DNA from: Candidatus Aenigmatarchaeota archaeon
GTDB lineage: Archaea > Aenigmatarchaeota > Aenigmatarchaeia > GW2011-AR5 > WALA01
Direction of reading: 5' to 3'
Length of the DNA: 6,631 bases
Assembly (NCBI GenBank): GCA_015523085.1
Contig: WALA01000046.1
Coordinates: 1-6,631 of the forward strand
Below are positions 1 to 5,956 of the stretch, piece after piece. The notes under the pieces were generated by a model, which was given only the letters and a program-made list of their open reading frames with translations, was not told the DNA's origin and did not search any database. The stretch's first letter is position 1. The number at the start of each line of letters is the position of its first letter. Both the position numbers and the translations under genes were made by a program.

Positions 1-1122
1 CGTTCGGACCTCCTGGAACATCATGCCGTTCATCAGTGATGCCACCGCGTTCTTGAAGTCGTTTTCCTTCAACGACGAGCCACGTGTGAATATCCCCGGG
101 AGCTCGGGCTCGATGTTCTCGTATCCGTACGCTATCGCGATGTCCTCGGCGATGTCCATTTGGTGCATTATATCCGTCCTGTACGGAGGTACGATCACGC
201 GTCCGTTGTATCCAAGTCCCATTCTCTTCAACAATTGAACGAATTTTTCAACGCTCAGGTTTATGCCTATCATTCTTTTTACGTAATCGATGTCGACGTC
301 CATCTCACGCTCCTTGAAGTCAGGCGTGATGTACGCGTCTCCGTCGACGATTCTAACCGATTCGACTATTGCGCCGCGGTCCGCCATTGCGGTTGCTATT
401 ATGTTCAGCGCCTTTTTCAATGAGTCGAGGTGCGTTCCCGTTATGTCTATGAAGAGGTTTTTCGTGTTCTCCGTCACGCGCGTGAGCTCACCGTTGATTA
501 TAGGCGGAAAGCTCAACACGTTGTTCTCGCTGTCCATGAGAATGGGGTACTTTCCTTTCACGAGATTTGCGTACTTTATGCCCTTTGGGTGCTTCTTGAG
601 TATCTCCTCCGGGGTCATCTCCTCATCCATGTCGAGCGGGACGAACTTGACGCCATCTCCGTCAACGGCCTTGTAGTAAAACGGCGGTTTCACCATGTCA
701 AAATCGTGTATGCCTATTGCGACCTTCTTCCTCTTTCGGCCGAAGGTCTCGTGCATCTTTTCCTGGAACTGCATCAAGTCGAGCAAGAAGTTTTCGTCTA
801 TGTCAACATTCCTTATAACGGCTGAAACTATGAACGGACGGACATCCTTGACGCTCTTGTCAACGAACACGGAAACCTTGTACGGCGTTGACGTGTACCG
901 CGCCGGGTCTTCGAGCCCGAGGAAGTATCGCGCGCTTCTCGCAAATCCCTCTATGCTCAGCATGTCCGGCCTGTTTGGAAATATTTCAAAGCTCACCTCC
1001 TCGCTCGTCATGTCCTCGAGCGGAGCTCCCATCATCGGCAGGACGTTCTTATAATACCTTTCGTCCAATTTCATTCCTATGAGCTTCTCGAGCTCAGATT
1101 TTTTGAACGTGACTACAGCCAT
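1..1122 (-). CDS. pheT: Phenylalanyl-tRNA synthetase beta subunit, archaeal type (3' end outside window)
   Basis: Beta subunit of the cytoplasmic (alpha-beta)2 enzyme that charges tRNA-Phe; in this family it carries the editing region and structural domains and pairs with PheS. I translated the open frame by hand: 374 codons from ATG at 1122 with no stop before the window edge. Archaeal PheT is usually about 550 residues, so roughly the last third (the catalytic-like core) is missing only because the window ends. Visible are an N-terminal B1-type domain with FPNRPDMLSIEGFAR (residues 48-62), a B3/4 editing domain with QEKMHETFGRKRKKVAIGIH (120-139), and a B5 domain (about 268-345) with PPYRTDIMHQMDIAEDIAIA (312-331), whose acidic residues D317, D323, E326 and D327 fit the usual metal-binding cluster. 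The start overlaps the end of pheS by 10 bases, and a Shine-Dalgarno-like GAGGGAGAT lies 6 bases upstream, so the pair is probably translationally coupled. Confidence 0.95.
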   Translation of the reverse strand, partial: MAVVTFKKSELEKLIGMKLDERYYKNVLPMMGAPLEDMTSEEVSFEIFPNRPDMLSIEGFARSARYFLGLEDPARYTSTPYKVSVFVDKSVKDVRPFIVSAVIRNVDIDENFLLDLMQFQEKMHETFGRKRKKVAIGIHDFDMVKPPFYYKAVDGDGVKFVPLDMDEEMTPEEILKKHPKGIKYANLVKGKYPILMDSENNVLSFPPIINGELTRVTENTKNLFIDITGTHLDSLKKALNIIATAMADRGAIVESVRIVDGDAYITPDFKEREMDVDIDYVKRMIGINLSVEKFVQLLKRMGLGYNGRVIVPPYRTDIMHQMDIAEDIAIAYGYENIEPELPGIFTRGSSLKENDFKNAVASLMNGMMFQEVRT

Positions 1123-2366
1123 ACGGGCATCTCCCTCAAAACGTTTAAGTCATTCTTGTAGTAGAAGTTCCTTATGTCGTTGAGCCCTGTCTTGAGCATC
1201 ACGAGCCTTTCAAGTCCGAGTCCCCACGCGAGCACCGGGACCTTTACGCCAAGCGGCCTTGTGACCTCAGGGCGGAATATTCCGGCGCCACCGAGCTCTA
1301 TCCACTCGCCACGCTCCTCGAAGTACACCTCCGGCTCGACACTTATCTCGGTGTACGGAAAGTAGCCGGGTCGGAACCTTATCCTCTCAAATCCCATTCT
1401 TTTGTAAAATTCCTTCAAGTACCCAAGAAGGTTCCTGAAATTGACATCTTTCGATATGACTATGCCCTCGATTTGCGTGAATTCCGGAAGGTGCTTGTAA
1501 TCTATTGTCTCGTTTCGGAAGACCTTTCCTATGCAGAAAACCTTTTCCGGCGGTGATGACTTCGGCAAGTAGCGTGCGGACACGGCTGTCGTATGCGTTC
1601 GCATTATGACTTTTTTAGCTATGCTTTCATCCCACGAGTACCGCCAACCGGTTGACCCGTAGCCGCCGTGCTCGTGAACATCCTTTACCTTTTCCACAAA
1701 CTCCTTCGGAAGCACAGCCGTGCTCGGTTTTTTTAGGAAAAATGTGTCCGCCATGTCACGCGCTGGGTGATCCTGTGGTTGGAACAACGCGTCGAAATTC
1801 CAAAAGCTTGATTCGACAAGTGTTCCGTCTATCTCCTTGAATCCCATTTCGAGAAATATTTTTCTCGCCTTTTCGATGTAAAGGTTTATGATGTGTCTCT
1901 TCCCGGCGTAAATCTTCTTCCCGAGTATTGAGACGTTGTACTTTCTGAACGACACGTCCTTCCAAACGCCTGTCTTTATTATCTCCTCGTTCAAATCGTC
2001 TATGACCTTTCCCTTGTACTTCTCCGCGCGCTTGAATATGTCGTCCTTCTCCTGCTTTATGAGGTTCCTCTTGAGAAGAAGCTTGATCATTTCCTCCGGG
2101 GCGCTTTCGATGTTCTTCAAGTATTCGATCTCCTTTTGTTCATCGTCCTTGACGAACTTCACAACTCCGTTTTCTATTTTCACAAGGCCTTTCTTTTTCG
2201 CCCACGCGAGGGCTATGGAGAAATTTTCGACCTCGCTTCTGAGCTCCTTAACGCTCTTTGGACCCTCTTTGACTATGCTTGCCAGCACCTGCTCGGGAAG
2301 TCCGTTCTCGACGTATTTTTTCCCTTCTTCTGTGAGTACGTACATAATTTCACTTCTTTTTGACAT
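1113..2366 (-). CDS. pheS: Phenylalanyl-tRNA synthetase alpha subunit, short N-terminus
   Basis: Catalytic alpha subunit of phenylalanyl-tRNA synthetase (class II): ATP + Phe + tRNA-Phe to Phe-tRNA. Numbered from the ATG at 2366 (417 aa), the catalytic domain spans about 158-417. It contains FDALFQPQDHPARDMADTFF (191-210, with motif 1 just before), HTTAVSARYL (258-267), motif 2 FRNETIDYKHLPEFTQIEG (283-301), FRPGYFPYTE (331-340), GGAGIFRPEV (359-368) and motif 3 GLGLERL (382-388). The N-terminus begins almost at once with LTEEGKKYVENGLPE (11-25). In other archaeal PheS proteins, as I recall them, this follows a first winged-helix unit of about 60-70 residues, and total length is about 500. 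An in-frame TAA at 2376-2378 rules out a longer protein. The start is ambiguous: ATG 2366 has no ribosome site and overlaps the protease gene by 17 bases. ATG 2345 (Met8) has AGAAGTGA 4 bases upstream and leaves a 4-base gap, and I favour it. Confidence 0.96.
   Translation of the reverse strand: MSKRSEIMYVLTEEGKKYVENGLPEQVLASIVKEGPKSVKELRSEVENFSIALAWAKKKGLVKIENGVVKFVKDDEQKEIEYLKNIESAPEEMIKLLLKRNLIKQEKDDIFKRAEKYKGKVIDDLNEEIIKTGVWKDVSFRKYNVSILGKKIYAGKRHIINLYIEKARKIFLEMGFKEIDGTLVESSFWNFDALFQPQDHPARDMADTFFLKKPSTAVLPKEFVEKVKDVHEHGGYGSTGWRYSWDESIAKKVIMRTHTTAVSARYLPKSSPPEKVFCIGKVFRNETIDYKHLPEFTQIEGIVISKDVNFRNLLGYLKEFYKRMGFERIRFRPGYFPYTEISVEPEVYFEERGEWIELGGAGIFRPEVTRPLGVKVPVLAWGLGLERLVMLKTGLNDIRNFYYKNDLNVLREMPVWL
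1129..1137 (-). promoter_or_regulatory. Shine-Dalgarno-like site for pheT
   Basis: GAGGGAGAT on the minus strand matches 6 of 9 bases of the archaeal consensus GGAGGTGAT and ends 6 bases before the pheT ATG at 1122. It lies inside the last codons of pheS. It supports the ATG at 1122 as the start, which also gives the expected family N-terminus. Confidence 0.5.
2350..2357 (-). promoter_or_regulatory. Shine-Dalgarno-like site deciding the pheS start
   Basis: AGAAGTGA resembles the archaeal GGAGGTGA (6 of 8 bases) and sits 4 bases before the ATG at 2345. Its last three bases are the TGA stop of the upstream protease gene, so a ribosome finishing the protease would be placed on the pheS start. 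The alternative ATG at 2366 is preceded only by A/T-rich sequence without such a site. Confidence 0.45.
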
Positions 2367-4176
2367 TTTTATTTGTTAATCTGCCTGCGACGAAGCCGAT
2401 GAAGAGCGATGCGACAACGTATAGTGGGAGCGGTGATGAGCTCTTCTGCGCTTCCGAAACCTTTCTTATCACGACTTCCTTTTGAACGTGCTGGCCTGTC
2501 AAATCCTCTTCTATGGATGCGAGCTCATCAGCGTACTTGTAGTACAAAAGTTTCGATTGAATGTCGTTCAAGTTGTTAGCGTAGTCGTAGTAGTTTATCG
2601 CCACCAGCGGAACGTATCCGTTGCTTTCGGCGTCTGCAATGCTGTTCTCCGCCTCTATCTTGAATTCGCTTACCTTGTTTTTGTCCTGAAGCCCGTTCGT
2701 CTCCATGAATGCGTCTGCGGTTGCCTTCGCCATTATGGCGTTCATCAAGGCGGAAGCGTATCGTCCATCATCATATTCGTTCTCCGCGCGGTCCAAAAGT
2801 TCATCCGCGTTTCCTACGCTTCCCATTATCGCCTTTGCGTAAAGTATGGACGCCTTTGCATCGTCGATTCTCTTTTCCGCAATTGGCTTGAGCGACGAGA
2901 AGTTGAACGTCATGCTCTTTTCGTTGAAATAGTTCGTTAAGTTTAGCCATATCCTCGCCGTGCGCGCCCGCTCTTCCGCATACGCTATGTTGTAGCACGC
3001 GCCTATGTAATTGTCGTTGTAAAAGTCCTTCCACGCCTTGTCAACGTAATTCTCAGCATCGCTTATGCGCTCCTCGGAAAGCGTTATTACCTCAATGTCC
3101 TCCGGGCTGTTTATTTCATTTTTTGTCTGATTTATCGTGCTGTACACGCTTCTTATTTCATCGTCTACAGAATTTATCTTCTTCCTGAGCGCTTCCTTGT
3201 CCGAGTACTTGATTATGTTGCTTATGTACGAGCACTTTATCCACACACCGAACGAGATACTTGCCGATGTGTAGTAGTCGCCACTGTTGTAAAACTTTGT
3301 TGCGTTCTTGTACTCGCTCTCGGCGTCTTGGTACATCGATTTCAGCTGGGATATGTAATCAAGTGAGAGCTTTGATGATGATATTTCGGAGCTCGTTTCG
3401 TCCAACTTCTCCTTTGCTATGGAAAGCATGTTCTTCGCGACGCTTTTCATGACGTACTTGACCTTGGTGTCGTCTATCTTCTTGCTTTTCTTTTCCTCTA
3501 TCTCGTATCCGGTCATGTACTTCAGTGCCTGATTTACGTTTGAGACCTCCAAGACGGTCATGTTCCAATTGTCCTTTGCGTACTTCTTCACGTCTATCGT
3601 CATAGGCTTCGTGATTATCTGGATTCCGAACGGGATTTTTTCCTTCTCCGTCTTCTCGACCGTCACAACGCTCTGACCTTTCGGAAGGAGGAACAGCTTC
3701 GCACCGTGGCTTGCCGCTGCCCCCGCCTTTTCGAAAATCCCGCCAACGGGACCTATGGAACCATCAGGATTTATCGTGCCGGTCATTATGACGTCCCTGC
3801 TTACGTTCAGGCATTTCAGCGCCGATATCGTTGCCACTGTGAGAGCTCCGCCTGCGGACGGGCCACCTATTATCGGCGAGTCGGACCTTATCGTGTAAAA
3901 CACATCGTACTTGTTCGGATCCATGCCAAGAAGCTTGAACGCAACGTCGCGCGCGAGTCTCGCAGACGCCTGCGTGTCAATTTCCGTCAGCGGAAACGTG
4001 TCGACGAAGACGTGTCCCGACCCCGGACGCACTTGAACGTTCGCGTTTGCGATGACTCCCCTGTATCCGTAGTTCGTCTTCTGAACTGCCGGCAGGTATA
4101 TGCTTGCGCTCATGTTGCACGCAAACGACAGAGAAGACAAAACAACGAACATCACATACACAATTTTCATTCTCAT
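2350..4176 (-). CDS. Secreted, membrane-anchored archaeal S16 (Lon-type) serine protease without ATPase domain
   Basis: A 608-residue predicted extracytoplasmic peptidase. Residues 1-24 form a signal peptide: short basic start MRMK, a hydrophobic core, and a possible cleavage site near Ala19 or Ala24. Residues 25-222 match the archaeal S16 protease family (COG1750-like, by memory): VFVDTFPLTEIDTQASARLA (56-75), the serine motif SPIIGGPSAGG (100-110) with nucleophile Ser107, and MTGTINPDGSIGPVGGIFEK (131-150) with the dyad lysine Lys150. Both catalytic residues are present. No AAA+ ATPase region exists, unlike classical Lon. Residues about 240-580 are helical and hold recurring hairpin-like units rich in Asp-Ala and Tyr. 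A C-terminal transmembrane helix (about 583-600) is followed by the basic tail TNKNVKKK, so the protease domain should face outward. The start at 4176 has GGTGAT just upstream; a second ATG at 4170 is possible. It is first in the operon with pheS and pheT. Substrate unknown. Confidence 0.9.
   Translation of the reverse strand: MRMKIVYVMFVVLSSLSFACNMSASIYLPAVQKTNYGYRGVIANANVQVRPGSGHVFVDTFPLTEIDTQASARLARDVAFKLLGMDPNKYDVFYTIRSDSPIIGGPSAGGALTVATISALKCLNVSRDVIMTGTINPDGSIGPVGGIFEKAGAAASHGAKLFLLPKGQSVVTVEKTEKEKIPFGIQIITKPMTIDVKKYAKDNWNMTVLEVSNVNQALKYMTGYEIEEKKSKKIDDTKVKYVMKSVAKNMLSIAKEKLDETSSEISSSKLSLDYISQLKSMYQDAESEYKNATKFYNSGDYYTSASISFGVWIKCSYISNIIKYSDKEALRKKINSVDDEIRSVYSTINQTKNEINSPEDIEVITLSEERISDAENYVDKAWKDFYNDNYIGACYNIAYAEERARTARIWLNLTNYFNEKSMTFNFSSLKPIAEKRIDDAKASILYAKAIMGSVGNADELLDRAENEYDDGRYASALMNAIMAKATADAFMETNGLQDKNKVSEFKIEAENSIADAESNGYVPLVAINYYDYANNLNDIQSKLLYYKYADELASIEEDLTGQHVQKEVVIRKVSEAQKSSSPLPLYVVASLFIGFVAGRLTNKNVKKK
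2527..3327 (-). repeat. Degenerate helical-hairpin (TPR-like) repeats within the S16 protease
   Basis: This is a protein-level repeat, not a DNA repeat. Four stretches share a pattern of a helix with Asp-Ala-Glu, a turn with Tyr/Asp/Gly, and a second Ala-rich helix: residues about 284-322 (DAESEYKNATKFYNSGDYY...), 373-411 (DAENYVDKAWKDFYNDNYIG...), 457-492 (DRAENEYDDGRYASALMNAI...) and 510-550 (IADAESNGYVPLVAINYYDY...). The shape recalls tetratricopeptide-type hairpins. They separate the protease domain from the membrane anchor and may form a stalk or a substrate/partner-binding surface. The assignment rests on eye alignment only. Confidence 0.5.
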
Positions 4177-4179
4177 AAA

Positions 4180-4185
4180 ATCACC
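4180..4185 (-). promoter_or_regulatory. Archaeal Shine-Dalgarno GGTGAT for the S16 protease gene
   Basis: GGTGAT on the minus strand is an exact match to the 3' part of the archaeal GGAGGTGAT consensus and lies 3 bases before the ATG at 4176 (9 before the ATG at 4170). It shows that this gene, unlike the divergent glyS, is translated from a leadered transcript. Confidence 0.7.
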
Positions 4186-4186
4186 A

Positions 4187-4194
4187 TTTAAATA
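4187..4194 (+). promoter_or_regulatory. TATA box of glyS (leaderless transcript predicted)
   Basis: TTTAAATA matches the archaeal TATA consensus TTTAWATA exactly. Its centre lies 26-27 bases before the glyS ATG at 4217, which is the usual archaeal distance from TATA centre to transcription start. Transcription should therefore begin at or next to the A of the start codon. No Shine-Dalgarno is present before this ATG, which agrees with a leaderless mRNA. No clear BRE was recognised upstream. Confidence 0.65.
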
Positions 4195-4206
4195 TTTGAG
4201 TGGAAA

Positions 4207-4214
4207 AATTTAAA
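4207..4214 (-). promoter_or_regulatory. Probable TATA box of the protease-pheS-pheT operon
   Basis: On the minus strand this reads TTTAAATT, one base from TTTAWATA. Counting 26-27 bases downstream from its centre puts the start of transcription near 4184, just at the GGTGAT ribosome site and giving a leader of about 8-10 bases. The box lies between the glyS TATA box and the glyS start, so the two promoters are interleaved. The position is inferred from spacing; the A/T-rich gap allows neighbouring alternatives. Confidence 0.45.
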
Positions 4215-4216
4215 AT

Positions 4217-5653
4217 ATGAACGCTACACTCGATAAAATTGAAACGCTTGCGAAGAGGCGCGGCATATTCTACATGTCCGGCGAGATTTACGGCGGCCTT
4301 TCCGGGATATACGAGTACGGGCACATAGGCGCGCGCATGAAAAGGAAATTCGAGAACTTGTGGAGGAAGTACTTCCTTTCGCTCGATGACAATTTTTACG
4401 AGATAGAAACGTCGACGATAATGCCGAAAGGCGTTTTTGTCGCTTCGGGGCACTTGAAAAATTTCGTGGACCCGGTCGTCGTTTGCAAAAAGTGCGGAAA
4501 CGTGGAGCGCGCTGACACGATAATAGAAAATGTTCTTCATGAATCGTTCGAAGGAAAGAGCTTGGAGGAGCTCACGAAAATCATAAGGGAGCACAACATA
4601 AGATGCCCGAAGTGCGGCGGTGAGCTCAGTGAGGCAAGGTACTTCAACATGATGTTCCCGCTCAAGGTCGGTGTGTTCAACGTCAAGGAGGCGTTCCTGA
4701 GGCCGGAGACGGCACAAGGAGTTTACATAAATTTTGTCCGCGAGTTCAACCTAACGCGAAAGCGCCTTCCGCTCGGGCTCGCTATTGTGGGCCGCGCGTA
4801 CAGGAACGAGATATCACCGAGGCAACTAACGTTGCGCCAGCGCGAATTCACGCAAGCGGAGCTCCAGATATTCTTTGACCCGGAAAAGATAGACGAGCAC
4901 CCGCGGTGGGATGAAGTGAAGGATTATGAGCTCATAGTCAAGCGCATAGGGCGTGACGTTGAAACGGTCGCTTGTAAGGACATGGGCCTTCCGAAATTCT
5001 ACGTTTACCACATGGCGCGCGTTCAACAGTTTTACCTCGACGTCTTGAGCGTTCCGAAGGAGAAATTCAGGTTGCGCCAATTGAGCGACGAGGAGAAGGC
5101 GTTCTACAACAAGTACCATTGGGACGTCGAACTTTACATGGACAGCCTCGAAAAATTCAAGGAAGTAGGTGGAATACATTACAGGACGGACCACGACCTT
5201 GTGGGGCATCAAAAAGTTTCCGGAGTACGCCAGGAAATATTTTTCGACGGAAAGAAATTCATACCACACGTTCTTGAGCTCAGCTTTGGTGTGGACAGGA
5301 ACATATTCGGACTCGTGGACATCGGATACACCGAAGGTGAACGGCTCACATTAAAAATACCGAAGAAAATAGCGTCATTTGATGTTGCCGTGTTTCCGCT
5401 CGTCAAGAAGCTCTCATCAAAGGCACGTGAGGTTTACAACTTGCTCAAGTTTGACTTCGATGCGTTTTACGATGAGTCGGGCTCCATAGGTCGTCGATAC
5501 GCCCGCCAAGATGAGATAGGGACACCCTACTGCATAACAGTTGACTTTCAAACACTTGAAGACGGCACGGTGACAATAAGAAACAGGGACGACGGCACGC
5601 AGCGACGCGTGAAGATAGAAAACATAAAAGAGGAAATAAGAAAGGGTTTATGA
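4217..5653 (+). CDS. glyS: Glycyl-tRNA synthetase, archaeal/eukaryotic (alpha2) type, compact
   Basis: Class II synthetase charging tRNA-Gly in the cytoplasm; 478 residues. In order: GGLSGIYEYGHIGARMKRKF (26-45) with motif 1 region, SGHLKNFVDP (77-86), two Cys pairs CKKC (90-93) and CPKC (130-133) forming a likely zinc knuckle, FLRPETAQGVYINF (160-173), motif 2 GRAYRNEISPRQLTLRQREF (192-211), GGIHYRTDHDLVGHQKVSG (318-336), motif 3 ELSFGVDR (354-361), and an anticodon-binding domain from about 386 with DESGSIGRRYARQDEIGTPY (419-438) and GTVTIRNRD (450-458). The glycine-pocket residues expected from bacterial GlyRS are recognisable: Glu in RPETAQG (Glu164), Glu in FTQAE (Glu215) and Ser in ELSFG (Ser356). 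Archaeal enzymes usually have about 570 residues; the shortfall seems to fall between motif 2 and motif 3. The start at 4217 fits both the TATA spacing and the N-terminus. The gene is divergent from the protease operon and its stop overlaps the CBS gene by 6 bases. Confidence 0.96.
   Translation: MNATLDKIETLAKRRGIFYMSGEIYGGLSGIYEYGHIGARMKRKFENLWRKYFLSLDDNFYEIETSTIMPKGVFVASGHLKNFVDPVVVCKKCGNVERADTIIENVLHESFEGKSLEELTKIIREHNIRCPKCGGELSEARYFNMMFPLKVGVFNVKEAFLRPETAQGVYINFVREFNLTRKRLPLGLAIVGRAYRNEISPRQLTLRQREFTQAELQIFFDPEKIDEHPRWDEVKDYELIVKRIGRDVETVACKDMGLPKFYVYHMARVQQFYLDVLSVPKEKFRLRQLSDEEKAFYNKYHWDVELYMDSLEKFKEVGGIHYRTDHDLVGHQKVSGVRQEIFFDGKKFIPHVLELSFGVDRNIFGLVDIGYTEGERLTLKIPKKIASFDVAVFPLVKKLSSKAREVYNLLKFDFDAFYDESGSIGRRYARQDEIGTPYCITVDFQTLEDGTVTIRNRDDGTQRRVKIENIKEEIRKGL
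5611..5645 (-). terminator. Possible T-rich terminator for the CBS gene
   Basis: Just past the CBS stop codon, the minus strand has T runs at 5641-5643, 5634-5636, 5626-5629 and 5619-5622. Archaeal RNA polymerase can terminate on such T tracts without a hairpin. The tract lies inside the Lys/Glu/Ile-rich 3' end of glyS, whose A-rich codons would create it in any case, so this is tentative. Confidence 0.25.
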
Positions 5654-5956
5654 GACCTCCTTGTCGTGCTTCTTTTTCATTATTCTCTCCAACTTTTCTG
5701 TGATGTCCTGCACAGCCGACAGCGCCGACCATTCGCTTGTCTTTGCTATGAAAAGACCATCACTTGTGTACACCCTCGCACGCAATGAGTATTTCTTCCT
5801 GTTTCCATCGACCTCGTATGTTTTCATGTGGAGAAATATAGTGTCTATGTCAAATATCTTCGACATCTTTGAAACGAATCTTTCGAGCGCGTCGTTTATC
5901 TTCTCCATGTCAAAGTCGTCGACCTCTTCAAAATTGATGAAGTTGACTTTCACGAA
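5648..5956 (-). other. HPF/S30AE-like domain at the C-terminus of the CBS protein
   Basis: Residues about 222-323 of the CBS protein. The predicted order is beta-alpha-beta-beta-beta-alpha, as in the ribosome hibernation domain. The final helix with SALSAVQDITEKLERIMKKK lines up with the family's usual ending, where an acidic/aromatic DxYaAId is followed by a dKLerql-type helix and a basic tail. Basic clusters (KKFVKV, NRKKYSLRAR, MKKKHDK) suit RNA contact. Identity was judged by eye against a remembered family pattern, so the fold call is moderate and the ribosome role is an inference. Confidence 0.6.

Noticed and set aside
290..676. Plus-strand open frame of 128 codons opposite pheT
   Set aside because: It is antisense to the PheT B3/4 and B5 domains, which are clear on the minus strand, and no ribosome site or family features were seen.
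2353..2430. Archaeosortase-type (PGF-CTERM-like) sorting signal at the protease C-terminus
   Set aside because: The hydrophobic helix and basic tail are there, but no PGF or similar tripartite motif precedes them, so it was called a plain transmembrane anchor.
4111..4125. Possible lipobox at Cys20 of the protease signal peptide
   Set aside because: The residues before Cys20 are Ser-Phe-Ala, and Ser17 and Phe18 do not fit the usual pattern [LVI][ASTVI][GAS]C. Ordinary signal peptidase cleavage plus a C-terminal anchor explains it better.
3706..4191. Plus-strand open frame of 161 codons opposite the protease N-terminus
   Set aside because: It is antisense to a well-supported catalytic domain, is rich in Arg/Cys/His with no recognisable fold, and runs across the divergent promoter. 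It is a shadow of the real gene.
4181..4717. Minus-strand open frame of 178 codons opposite the glyS 5' half
   Set aside because: It lies over conserved glyS motifs and would end inside the promoter gap. Its composition is that of an antisense shadow and no family is recognisable.
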